Below are positions 1 to 7,415 of a stretch of 64,000 nt of DNA, in pieces. Both the position numbers and the translations under genes were made by a program. Source of the stretch: Candidatus Competibacteraceae bacterium. Its GTDB lineage: Bacteria; Pseudomonadota; Gammaproteobacteria; Competibacterales; Competibacteraceae. The stretch spans positions 1,426,001-1,490,000 of the forward strand of contig JADJQQ010000001.1 in assembly GCA_016712625.1 (NCBI GenBank), in the 5' to 3' direction. Numbering within the stretch: the first letter of the stretch is position 1; every line of letters starts with the position of its first letter. The notes beneath the pieces were generated by a model that had not been told where the DNA came from, searched no databases, and saw only the letters and a list, made by a program, of their open reading frames with translations.

Positions 1-494
1 GAAACTGGCGCAAGTGGGGCTGGATCGGTGCCGGGCGGCACCACGACGCAACGGGCGGGCGAAACAGCGTAATCCGCCAACGCCCGAACCGTGTGCGGGC
101 TGGTGACGATCACCCGTCGGACATGGCGCAAGGCTTCGCGTTCGCTGGTGTAAAGCTGTTGCTGCGCGGTTTCATTGAGACCAGTTTCCAACGCCAGCGG
201 ATGGTGGACCAAACCGATAAGTCGCAAGCGCTCTCGATGCAAGGTAACTGCCGCTGGCAGGGTCCCCAGCGCCAAGCCATCGATGACCACCCTCGCCTGG
301 TCCGGCAACGCCGCCAGCACCGCGTCGGCTTCTTGCCGCGCCGCCGCGGTCGGCATCGGAAACGAGGGATCGAGACGGTGGAGAGTGACCGACCATCCCA
401 ACGCCGTCAGCCCAGCCATAATATGACGATCGTAAAGATAACCACCGGTGCGCGTATCGGGGTCGCCCGGAATCAGAAAATGGACTGCTTTCAA
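1..494 (-). CDS. Glycosyltransferase (GT4-like), 5' part, cut by window edge
   Basis: The minus strand stays open from a TTG codon at 494-492 to the window edge (164 codons). The N-terminus reads as a GT-B fold glycosyltransferase: a KAVHFLIPGDPDTRTGG start with the GGYLYDR signature typical of family 4 enzymes, later VIVTSPHTVRAL, a common acceptor-loop region in this family. The TTG overlaps the TGA of the PTPS-like gene upstream (TTGA), so the two are translationally coupled. No ATG occurs in this frame near the start, and an ATG at 512 is in the wrong frame. The sugar donor and acceptor cannot be told, and the catalytic C-terminal half lies outside the window. Confidence 0.75.
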   Translation of the reverse strand, partial: MKAVHFLIPGDPDTRTGGYLYDRHIMAGLTALGWSVTLHRLDPSFPMPTAAARQEADAVLAALPDQARVVIDGLALGTLPAAVTLHRERLRLIGLVHHPLALETGLNETAQQQLYTSEREALRHVRRVIVTSPHTVRALADYAVSPARCVVVPPGTDPAPLAPV

Positions 495-895
495 GCGAGC
501 AAGCCTTCATAAGCGGCCCAGGCCGCGTGCGATTCGTTGAGCACAACCCGCATGGAACTGAGTCCAGCAATGTTTGGTCCCAACTGTCCTTCTTCGATGC
601 GAGCCGCCACGCGGTCGAAGATCTCTCGAGCCAGAAATTCGGTGGTGGTGTTGCGATGGCTGAATTCAGGCATCTCGTCGAGATTGCGGAAATTTAATTC
701 AGTGAGCACAGCGCGTAGACAATCGCTCAGCTTACCGATATCAACCACGATACCGTCACGGTCCAGATCAGGGCGACGCAATTCCAGATCAACGACGTAA
801 GTGGCGCCGTGCAAGCGTTGGGCGGGACCGAAGACTTCTCCCCGGAAGCTGTGAGCAATCATGAAATGATCGCGAACACAAACAGTGTACATCAT
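491..895 (-). CDS. 6-pyruvoyl-tetrahydropterin synthase / QueD-like protein, divergent
   Basis: This 134-residue protein has the size and fold signature of the PTPS/QueD family, which converts dihydroneopterin triphosphate to a tetrahydropterin. Visible family features are His15 in IAHSF, LHGATY at 28-33, VVDIGKL, NTTTEFLA, and the closing VVLNES...AAYEG. It departs from the canonical enzyme in several places. The usual HGH zinc pair is HGA (His29, Ala31), the catalytic Cys position just before it is Ala25, and no LDH catalytic motif is seen. It may therefore use another substrate or have lost the classical reaction. It is followed by the glycosyltransferase with a TTGA overlap and preceded by an MDR dehydrogenase on the same strand. 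Confidence 0.8.
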   Translation of the reverse strand: MMYTVCVRDHFMIAHSFRGEVFGPAQRLHGATYVVDLELRRPDLDRDGIVVDIGKLSDCLRAVLTELNFRNLDEMPEFSHRNTTTEFLAREIFDRVAARIEEGQLGPNIAGLSSMRVVLNESHAAWAAYEGLLA

Positions 896-998
896 GATGG
901 CTTGACCTTGAGTTGGGAGTGTCGGGGTGGCAGGTTGTCGGAAGTATAAAGAAGGCGTGTGAAAAAGGGGCTGTTGACAGATGTTTTACCGTAGGCGG

Positions 999-1985
999 CT
1001 AGGTGGTGTAGGCGAGGCGATGGCACAGTACGCCGCGCGGGTTACAATTTAATTCCGCCATTATCCGAGGCAATTCAGTAAACGGGCTTTCACCGCTGAT
1101 TAGGATATCCAGCGTCGGATCGCCCAGCAGGTTGATGGCTGTCGCCATGCGCCGCCGATTGTCCCAGCGCGCACGTTGCGCGGTAGCGATAGCCCCGACT
1201 TGGGAGCCACGGATGGTCAGCCGTTTAGAATGGAATGCCTCACCCAGCGGCAGGTTGACCGAATGGACCCCAAACCAGCTTGCCTCGACCACGACCGCTT
1301 CGAACCCCGCTAGGCTCAGCGCTGTCCTCAAACCCTCCGGCGCTCCACTGGCATGGATGAGTACGTCCTGCTCGCCAACCGCTTGATCGGGTAAAGCGAA
1401 CGTGACGCCGAGTGGCTTGGCCAGTGCTGCTTTGTCGCTATCAATATCCACCAGCTGGGTTTGGCAGCCTGGCAGTCCGCTAGCCAGTCGGGCGATCAAA
1501 CAGCCAATCAGCCCGGCGCCGATGATGGTGATCCGATCTCCCAACCGGGGCGCGGCGTCCCAGAGCACGTTGAGCGCCGTTTCCATATTGGCGGCCAGCA
1601 CCGCGCGGCCCGGCGGGATATGGTTTGGCACGGGCGTCGTTGCCGCTCTGGGGACAACGTAGCGATCCTGGTGGGGATAGAGGCAAAAAACGGTTCGGCC
1701 GCACCAATCTTTTGGCCCGGCCTCGACCTGGCCGACGTTACAGTAGCCGTATTTTATTGGAGCCGGGAAATCGCCCTGCTGGAATGGAGCGCGCATGGCT
1801 TGATACTGGCTGGGTGGCACCTCGCCGCGAAAGATCAGGCTTTCGGTGCCACGGCTGATGGCGGTGTACAGCGTTCGCACTCGAATTTCATTGGTTTTTG
1901 GCGCAAAGAGAGGTTCGCTGCGAATTTCGCCACGACCTGGGGCGACCAGCCAGAATGCCTGCGCGGTTAAACAGTCCTGGAGCAT
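999..1985 (-). CDS. Medium-chain dehydrogenase/reductase (zinc-type alcohol dehydrogenase-like)
   Basis: A 328-residue MDR-family oxidoreductase. Residues about 150-180 hold the Rossmann nucleotide-binding motif IIGAGLIG followed by an acidic residue in QLVDIDSD, which suggests NAD(H). The N-terminal GroES-like part has the AISRGTES segment that replaces the Cys-His zinc site of classical alcohol dehydrogenases, so catalysis is probably zinc-independent. The gene lies upstream of the PTPS-like and glycosyltransferase genes on the same strand with a 103-base gap, so the three probably form one operon. The substrate is unknown. The start ATG at 1985 sits 152 bases from divergent gcvH, leaving room for two promoters. 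Confidence 0.8.
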   Translation of the reverse strand: MLQDCLTAQAFWLVAPGRGEIRSEPLFAPKTNEIRVRTLYTAISRGTESLIFRGEVPPSQYQAMRAPFQQGDFPAPIKYGYCNVGQVEAGPKDWCGRTVFCLYPHQDRYVVPRAATTPVPNHIPPGRAVLAANMETALNVLWDAAPRLGDRITIIGAGLIGCLIARLASGLPGCQTQLVDIDSDKAALAKPLGVTFALPDQAVGEQDVLIHASGAPEGLRTALSLAGFEAVVVEASWFGVHSVNLPLGEAFHSKRLTIRGSQVGAIATAQRARWDNRRRMATAINLLGDPTLDILISGESPFTELPRIMAELNCNPRGVLCHRLAYTT

Positions 1986-2137
1986 CGCAGCCTCCCTTCA
2001 GCTTCCCATCGGCAACTATCAATATATCCAGTAAAGATCATTTCAGGCTACCATGATAGTGTTGTCCTGTTTTGATTGTCTGGCGCGGCTGTTTCTGAGC
2101 GACTGATTCCTTCTTCAAACGTGCTGAGGAACCTCGT

Positions 2138-2569
2138 ATGAGCAGTATCATTCCTATTGACCTGCGTTATACCGAAAATCATGAATGGGCTCGCGCCAGC
2201 GATGATGGCCTTATCACGGTGGGTATCACCGATCACGCGCAGCAGTTGCTTGGCGATCTGGTGTTCGTGGAAATCCCGGAAGTGGGCCGGGTGGTGGCGG
2301 CTAATGAAGGCTGTGCGGTGCTGGAGTCGGTCAAGGCGGCGTCGGATGTTTACAGCCCGCTGGACGGCGTGATTGTTGAGGTGAATGAAACCTTGGCCGA
2401 TAATCCCGAACTGATCAACCAAGACCCCTATGGCGAGGGATGGATCTTCCGGATCAAAAGCGTGGCGACCTTGGAGGGCCTGCTGGATGCCGCCGCTTAT
2501 CAAGCGCTCGCCGCCGCCGATGAAGATGACGACGCCAGTTCCTTGGCCAATCCGCAATTGGTCGGATGA
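2138..2569 (+). CDS. gcvH: Glycine cleavage system H protein
   Basis: GcvH shuttles the aminomethyl group between the P, T and L proteins on a lipoyl arm in the cytoplasm. The 143-residue product has the family opening IDLRYTENHEWA, the lipoylation site ESVKAASD with Lys66, and the DPYGEGWIFRIK segment. It is about 14 residues longer than the usual 129, ending in an acidic, alanine-rich tail (AADEDDDA). An AGGAA Shine-Dalgarno lies just before the ATG. No gcvT or gcvP is adjacent. The gene stands alone, divergent from the MDR dehydrogenase. Confidence 0.95.
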   Translation: MSSIIPIDLRYTENHEWARASDDGLITVGITDHAQQLLGDLVFVEIPEVGRVVAANEGCAVLESVKAASDVYSPLDGVIVEVNETLADNPELINQDPYGEGWIFRIKSVATLEGLLDAAAYQALAAADEDDDASSLANPQLVG

Positions 2570-2590
2570 TCTGATTTACGCCTTCCCATC

Positions 2591-2700
2591 CTGGGGTGGT
2601 ATCTGTGCTCTAATTCTGGTGGAGCGAAGCGGGGATGCTCTCTAAGGCGCTGGGAAATACCCCTCGAACTTGATCCGATGAGTACTGGCGAAGGAAAGCT
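2591..2700 (+). promoter_or_regulatory. TPP riboswitch (THI element), apparently orphan
   Basis: The segment carries the ordered conserved blocks of the thiamine pyrophosphate aptamer: GGGGTGGT at 2593-2600, CTGGGAAATACCCC at 2650-2663 (consensus CTGAGAAATACCC), then GAACTTGATCC at 2666-2676, and ACTGGCGAAGGAAAG at 2684-2698 (consensus GCCGGCGTAGGGAAG). GGGGT pairs with ACCCC as in stem P2, and CTTCC near 2582 can pair with GGAAAG to close P1. Several consensus positions have changed (A to G in CTGAGA, C to T in CCTGATC). No intact reading frame follows. The next plus-strand gene is tpx, about 450 bases on, so this may be the relic leader of a lost thiamine gene. Confidence 0.72.
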
Positions 2701-3145
2701 TCAGCGTCCGCGATGACGCCCCGATGGGTCCGTGCTCAACACCGATCAAGGACGAGACCGTACGCGCCATTTGACCCGCGCCGTTGCGCGCTGCCGCCGT
2801 CTGGCCTTATCCCAAATCCCATCAATTCCACCTCCAGGGATTGCTCGACTTTAAAGTTGGCGATCCACCAGATCAGGTAGATTCCGACCCCGACCGAACG
2901 CGGCGTCAAGAACAATCCGCCGAGTTCGTGGGCGGTGGCGCGGAGCTGTGTCACCGAGCTTGAATTCGGTCTTTGATTGAATGGCGCTTGCCATGGATCG
3001 AACAAAACGCCGCATCGTCTTGGCGCGGCGTTAGGCGATGTGAGAATAATGGCGCTAAACTGTCATTGAACCGCTGAAGTCCAAGGTAGTCCACCCTCTC
3101 AGCTACCGAGCATTTTCCTCAAACGCTGATTAAGGAGCAACGTTC
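2701..3145. other. Intergenic stretch after the riboswitch, no supported gene
   Basis: No reading frame here looks like a known protein. A minus-strand open frame of 89 codons (2736-3005) contains a hydrophobic GIYLIWWI segment, but it has no recognisable start signal or family. A perfect 8-bp inverted repeat, AACGCCGC at 3006-3013 and GCGGCGTT at 3025-3032, is followed on the minus strand by TTTTG and could be a weak minus-strand terminator. The tpx promoter must lie in the last 100 bases or so. Confidence 0.4.
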
Positions 3146-3646
3146 ATGGCAACCATCACTTTTAAAGGCAACCCTGTCACCACTAACGGCGAACTGCCCG
3201 CTGTCGGGGCTGCCGCTCCCGACTTCAAATTGGTCAAGGGCGATCTGAAAGATGTTGGCTTGAGCGAATTCGCCGGCAAGAAGAAGCTGATGAGCATTGT
3301 GCCTAGCCTCGATACTTCGGTATGCGCGCTGTCTACCCGCAAGCTGAACGAAGAATCCAAACAGCATCCCGATGCGGTTGTGCTGATCATTTCCGCCGAT
3401 CTGCCCTTTGCCCAGAAGCGATTTTGCGACAGTGAAGGCTTGAACAACGTCGTGCCGCTGTCGATGATGCGTTCGCGCAACTTCGCCAAGGATTACGGCG
3501 TTTTGCAGGAAAGCGGCCCACTGGCCGGTCTGACGGCCCGCGCCGTGGTGGTGCTAGATGAAAACAACCGGGTCCGCTACACCGAACTGGTGCCGGAAAT
3601 CGCTCAGGAACCCGATTATGCCGCCGCGTTGGCCGCATTAAAGTAA
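3146..3646 (+). CDS. tpx: Thiol peroxidase (atypical 2-Cys peroxiredoxin)
   Basis: Tpx reduces hydrogen peroxide and alkyl hydroperoxides using thioredoxin. The 166-residue product matches the family length. The peroxidatic Cys60 sits in PSLDTSVC and the resolving Cys94 in RFCDSEGL, the arrangement of E. coli Tpx (Cys61 and Cys95). The N-terminal ITFKGNPV and the APDF segment are also typical. A strong AAGGAG Shine-Dalgarno at about 3132 supports the ATG. dgkA starts 8 bases after the stop, so both are probably co-transcribed. Confidence 0.96.
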   Translation: MATITFKGNPVTTNGELPAVGAAAPDFKLVKGDLKDVGLSEFAGKKKLMSIVPSLDTSVCALSTRKLNEESKQHPDAVVLIISADLPFAQKRFCDSEGLNNVVPLSMMRSRNFAKDYGVLQESGPLAGLTARAVVVLDENNRVRYTELVPEIAQEPDYAAALAALK

Positions 3647-3654
3647 TCTTCGAG

Positions 3655-4017
3655 ATGGCTTTTCAAAACCACACCGGCTGGCGGCGGTTGGTCAACGCCA
3701 CCGGCTATTCTTGGGCCGGATTGAAGGCGGCCTGGCGCAACGAGGAAGCCTTCCGCCAGGAAGGCTTGCTGTGCGCCGTGCTGGCGCCGCTGGCGTTATG
3801 GCTGGGCCACAGCCCAGTGGAACGGGCCTTGTTGATCGGTAGCCTGCTGCTGATCGTCATCGTCGAACTGCTCAATACTGGCATTGAGGCGGCCATTGAC
3901 CGGATTGGCCCTGAGCGGCACGAACTGTCGGGTCGGGCCAAGGACATCGGTTCGGCGGCGGTGTTCATGGCCCTACTGAATGCCGCCGTGGTGTGGTGTC
4001 TTATCGTGTTTAGCTGA
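3655..4017 (+). CDS. dgkA: Diacylglycerol kinase (membrane, DgkA type)
   Basis: This 120-residue integral membrane enzyme phosphorylates diacylglycerol to phosphatidic acid and so recycles lipid from membrane-derived oligosaccharide synthesis. It has the expected small size with three hydrophobic segments (about 38-52, 57-73 and 97-119), the VELLNTGIEAAIDR signature carrying the metal-binding and catalytic acidic residues, and AKDIGSAAV. The ATG follows the tpx stop by 8 bases, with GAG of the tpx end region as a weak ribosome site. A perfect 8-bp inverted repeat covers the stop codon. Confidence 0.95.
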   Translation: MAFQNHTGWRRLVNATGYSWAGLKAAWRNEEAFRQEGLLCAVLAPLALWLGHSPVERALLIGSLLLIVIVELLNTGIEAAIDRIGPERHELSGRAKDIGSAAVFMALLNAAVVWCLIVFS

Positions 4018-4043
4018 TCGTGGCGGATGCGCAAGCGATCAGC
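4013..4043 (+). terminator. Inverted repeat over the dgkA stop, possible terminator
   Basis: GCTGATCG (4013-4020) and CGATCAGC (4036-4043) are perfectly complementary with a 15-base loop. The left arm contains the dgkA stop codon. No T run follows, so a Rho-independent terminator is uncertain. The hairpin could instead protect the 3' end of the tpx-dgkA message. Confidence 0.35.
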
Positions 4044-4105
4044 GCGCGCGCAAAAGCGATGCTATGACATTGACCCTATCCAAGGCGATGCTTTCGCCGT
4101 GGCGT

Positions 4106-4522
4106 TCAGAGCAAGAAAAGTAAGCTGAACGCTCCCAGCACGATGGCGGCTAAGATAGCCACAGCGCCGAGCGCCAGCAGCAACTTTGCCGGCAGCGAGG
4201 CACGATGCCACACTCCCAAGCTCCAGGCGATCCACCGTCGTATTCGAAGGTCGGCCCAGTCGAGGAAGCGAGCGGCCATAAAAGACTCTTCCGCGATCAA
4301 CATGGCCCCGATTAGCAGAATGAGAAAGCCCGGCCCAGGAGCGGGCAGGAAGAAAATCCCAGCTCCCATAATCAAGATACCCCCGCCAATGGCCAGGATT
4401 TTCTTGTGAAGCGCGCTTGGGTGAGCGTGTTGCCGTTGTCTGAAGTGTTCTTTGAAACGCTGGCCAGGAGGCGCTTCAATGAAATGACGCCAGCGTTGTT
4501 TAAGTTGATCGAACATAGTCAA
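4106..4522 (-). CDS. Small membrane protein, PGPGW-type transmembrane family
   Basis: A 138-residue protein with a cationic N-terminus (residues 1-40, many Lys, Arg and His), two hydrophobic hairpins (about 42-75 and 110-138) and the short PAPGPGF motif between them. This motif and layout match the putative transmembrane family named after its PGPGW sequence. The function of the family is unknown. The gene is convergent with dgkA and alone on its strand. The start at MTMFDQL is chosen because the frame is open and typical in length. Confidence 0.7.
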   Translation of the reverse strand: MTMFDQLKQRWRHFIEAPPGQRFKEHFRQRQHAHPSALHKKILAIGGGILIMGAGIFFLPAPGPGFLILLIGAMLIAEESFMAARFLDWADLRIRRWIAWSLGVWHRASLPAKLLLALGAVAILAAIVLGAFSLLFLL

Positions 4523-4916
4523 AAATTCCGTATCTCGGTGAAGGAATGGAAAGCGCGTGGGTTTGACGCCTTATTGTTGGAATCAGTCCAGAGCGTGTTG
4601 CAAGCGTTGCGATCTCCTTTCGATGCTTGAAAACGTGAATTGTCCATTGAGAGCGGGTCGATTGTTGAAGGAGGAAGAAAATACCGGAGCGTGGCGATGC
4701 GAGATAGAGCGAAGGTGAAGCGGTGGTTGAACCGCTAGTTTCAGCCATGCTGTCTGTTGGCGCAACTCAAGTGCCGCTCTACTCTCTAAGATAAAGCAGC
4801 GAAGGGCTGATACCGTGTCAGGCTACGCTGTTGGTTTTGAAACTGAGGCGGCTTTACGATGGCTCTTGCGCGAAGCTTGCCTGATTTTATTATTGTCGGC
4901 GCGGTGGGGAGTAGCC
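4523..4916. other. Intergenic region between divergent genes
   Basis: This 394-base stretch lies between the start of the PGPGW protein and the chosen start of the Cys-rich protein. The plus-strand frame of the latter is open back to a GTG at 4815, but that part lacks a ribosome site and conserved look. No RNA gene or repeat was seen. Promoters for both neighbours are expected here. Confidence 0.4.
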
Positions 4917-5888
4917 ATGAATGTGGGATTTACACCAGCGACATCGCGGGCCTGCCTGATCTGTGATGCGCCGCTTTCCTTCAAGCAGAATCGAAGCGGC
5001 CCGCTCTGCGGGCGGAGAGAGTGCGACTGGCAATATTCGTTGCTGCGGCAACAGCGCCGACTTTGCAAAATCTGCGGCCGCCCACTTTCCTTGCAACAAG
5101 CCGCCGCTGAAGTTTGCGCGACGCCGGCTTGTCAGCAGGTGGCCCTCAAGGATTTCGCCCATCAGGTCTATCAGCGCAACCAAGCCCGATCAGCAGCGTT
5201 GATCCAGCAAGAGAACGAACAGGCCGAGCAACTTCGCCATCAGGTGTTGGATGACTTTGGCCTACAACAACCGGAATCCTATCCTTTGGTTGTAATCCCC
5301 GCCTTCACGGCCAAGGCCGTGAATCTACCCCAATACCGCCGCCGTACTTTGCGCGAGCACTTGACCGCGCTGATCGCTCAGGCTGTGCTTCCGTCGGAGG
5401 CACCAGCGTCGGGCGGGGAGCTAGAAAGTGCCTCTACGCCGGCTCCAGCGGCGCCGGAAGTTCAGACCGTCATGGGGCTGGCGTGCTCGTGTTGTAAGGG
5501 ATTGTGCTGTACGGGAGGAGGCGATCACGCTTACTTGACGGTAGAAACGATCCGACGGTACATGGCTGAGCATCCCGAACAGCGCCCGCGAGATGTACTG
5601 GCAGCCTATCTCAAACGCTTGAGCCGCCAGACCTATGAAGGTTCTTGTATTTTTCATCAAAGCGACGGTTGCGCCTTGTCCCGAAACATGCGCGCCGATC
5701 TTTGCAATCGCCATTACTGCAAGGCGCTTCAGGCGTTTCAGCGGAATCCTCCACCCCCTGGGCCGATTCGCGTTTTTTTAGTGTCCGCTGGTAACGGCCA
5801 GGCGCAAACAGCGGCCCTGGTGCACCAAGACCAGATGCTGGTTATCCCGGCGAAGCTGCCAAAAGCCACTGAACCGGCTACCAACTGA
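4917..5888 (+). CDS. Cysteine-rich protein with tandem zinc-ribbon-like modules and a YkgJ-like C-terminus
   Basis: The 323-residue product has three Cys groups. Two N-terminal modules share one pattern: C13-x2-C16-x14-C31-x4-C36 and C50-x2-C53-x13-C67-x4-C72, each with a R/APLS segment, consistent with two zinc ribbons. A glutamine-rich helical stretch (about 75-115) follows. The C-terminal part has a CSCCKGLCC cluster (190-198) and then Cys244, 252, 263 and 268, the last pair in CNRHYC, which resembles YkgJ/UPF0153-type metal-cluster proteins. I do not know its function. The ATG at 4917 is preferred over the upstream GTG at 4815 because GGGGAG stands seven bases before it. It stands alone, with no operon partner. 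Confidence 0.7.
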   Translation: MNVGFTPATSRACLICDAPLSFKQNRSGPLCGRRECDWQYSLLRQQRRLCKICGRPLSLQQAAAEVCATPACQQVALKDFAHQVYQRNQARSAALIQQENEQAEQLRHQVLDDFGLQQPESYPLVVIPAFTAKAVNLPQYRRRTLREHLTALIAQAVLPSEAPASGGELESASTPAPAAPEVQTVMGLACSCCKGLCCTGGGDHAYLTVETIRRYMAEHPEQRPRDVLAAYLKRLSRQTYEGSCIFHQSDGCALSRNMRADLCNRHYCKALQAFQRNPPPPGPIRVFLVSAGNGQAQTAALVHQDQMLVIPAKLPKATEPATN

Positions 5889-6439
5889 GCTCAGAACGTT
5901 GCGATCATACTGATTGATCATGCTCCGTGGTGGCGGGCGGCTTGACTCGAACGTTGCCGGCTTGATTGGAATTAAAATGAGGAAGCCGACGCACGCGCTT
6001 TCGCTTCCGCGGCTCGCGTGACAGACCCAAACAACGCCCAACCGTATTGTTAGACGTACCCCATTTCCAATGGAATGGGAATTTCCCAATCAGTTGAGAA
6101 ATTTCTGCTCGAACAAGATTTTGACCGTAACGCACCCGCCGACCTAGAGAAAAATATCTAATAGTAATAGTTGGTTATTTAAAAAGAACCTATGTTCCAA
6201 ATTTTGGCAAGGGAGTTGCTTAGAACCTAGTAGGCTGCTAGCGCCTATTCGATTCTTTGGGAACCATTGCGGAATCCATATCGCTTTTTGGTTGATGAGC
6301 GTGGCCAATCGGGTTCTTTGGATAAACCTTGCCGCGTTCTTCAGGAAATCAACGAGCAATCCCCGCAAACGAACTGTTCGCGTGTCAGCGGTTCCAAAGA
6401 TCCCCTTGCTGCATCAGGCCTATCTGTTAGGAGGTGAGT
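5889..6439. other. Intergenic stretch, no supported gene
   Basis: About 550 bases between the Cys-rich gene and the HExxH gene. GC content falls toward the right end. Open frames on either strand are short and match nothing I recognise. A strong TTAGGAGG ribosome site closes the region at 6428-6434 before the next gene. Confidence 0.4.
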
Positions 6440-7024
6440 ATGGCTCTAGTAGTTGGTGATCCTAGAACACCCGGCGCATTGCCGAACAAAAATCCGGGCC
6501 AGATACCGGATCTGCTCAGGTTCGGTCTCGGCGATATCATAGACGCAATTCCGGCTAAGCAATCTACTCTGCTTCTTATCGCTGAGGAGATTATCTGCGC
6601 TTCGGCGACCAAGATCATGATCCCCAGTGGACATATCGATGCGCTAAAGCGATTTGCTAACGCGAATGCAGAGGATGGCAAGATACTTAAAAACGCATTG
6701 GCACAGGATCCATCCTACTACAGAGATGGCTTGCTGCTGGGTGGCAATGGCGCGGCGGCAGCGATAACGTTCGGGAATTCGATATTTTTCCGTAGCGCTA
6801 TCCCAGACTTGGGGACCTACATCCATGAGATGGTTCATATTCACCAGTACGCTAGAGTAGGGCCATTCGCATTTCTTACGTCATATTTCCAATTAAGTAT
6901 GGCGACGATTATTTGGAGGGCCATAAATGGCCGAGCGCTCAATCCCATGAGCAGCAGCTCCCATGAAAAACAAGCCTATCAGTTGGAGGCTCGATTTAAT
7001 AGCTGGATCGCCCAGAATCCCTAG
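6440..7024 (+). CDS. HExxH-motif protein resembling DUF4157 / Vgr-associated metallopeptidase-like domains
   Basis: The 194-residue product has the zinc-peptidase motif HEMVH at 129-133 inside TYIHEMVHIHQY. It ends with HEKQAYQLEARF at 175-186. Both segments resemble the HELTHVxQ...HExxAYxxE layout of DUF4157-like proteins near Vgr and contractile-injection systems. Before the motif lies a Gly/Ala-rich stretch and a hydrophobic helix. No signal peptide is evident. The ATG at 6440 follows GGAGG by five bases. An in-frame GTG at 6434 overlaps that site and is rejected. The gene is alone, in AT-richer sequence than its neighbours, which suggests transfer. Catalytic activity is not shown by sequence alone. 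Confidence 0.65.
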   Translation: MALVVGDPRTPGALPNKNPGQIPDLLRFGLGDIIDAIPAKQSTLLLIAEEIICASATKIMIPSGHIDALKRFANANAEDGKILKNALAQDPSYYRDGLLLGGNGAAAAITFGNSIFFRSAIPDLGTYIHEMVHIHQYARVGPFAFLTSYFQLSMATIIWRAINGRALNPMSSSSHEKQAYQLEARFNSWIAQNP

Positions 7025-7415
7025 AGCCTGGCATCACGAAACATGGAGACCCGCGGTGGTCTCCAAGCCGCGCGTGGCGTGTAACGCGGCTTTGGTCACC
7101 CACCCTCAACCTTTTGAAATATGGCCTGATCACCTGTTTATAATCGTCGTCCCGGGCAGCAACAGGAAATAATGGGCCACCCAACGACCTCAGCATGACT
7201 TCACTGGCCCATGCACGCTTTAGTGGCTAGGCCTGGACCACTGAAACTTAAAGTGAAGCCTGCCTACGGTAGTCGAGCAAAAGTCTTGTTTACTAAAGAA
7301 CATGCTCTTTTATAGAGCAATTGATAATAAACATTACTTAATTTCATTGTGCGCGTTTGATCGTTGCTATGGGACAATAACTGATATCGTCACAACCAGG
7401 GTTTAGCCTCCTTAC
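7025..7415. other. Intergenic stretch before mfd with a small hairpin
   Basis: A perfect 7-bp inverted repeat GGAGACC (7045-7051) and GGTCTCC (7058-7064) lies 20 bases after the HExxH gene. No T run follows it. The 3' part (about 7270-7380) is AT-rich and presumably holds the mfd promoter, though no clear -35/-10 pair was found. No gene is supported. Confidence 0.4.

Noticed and set aside
172..570. Minus-strand 132-codon frame
   Set aside because: It overlaps the end of the PTPS-like gene and the glycosyltransferase in another frame; the glycosyltransferase frame has clear family motifs and this one has none.
2736..3005. Minus-strand open frame of 89 codons with a hydrophobic segment
   Set aside because: No ribosome site, no family match and an arginine-poor but unremarkable composition; it lies in a stretch that looks like decayed sequence.
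5905..6135. Minus-strand 76-codon frame that at first looked like a DNA-binding protein
   Set aside because: The resemblance does not extend beyond a few residues and there is no start signal.
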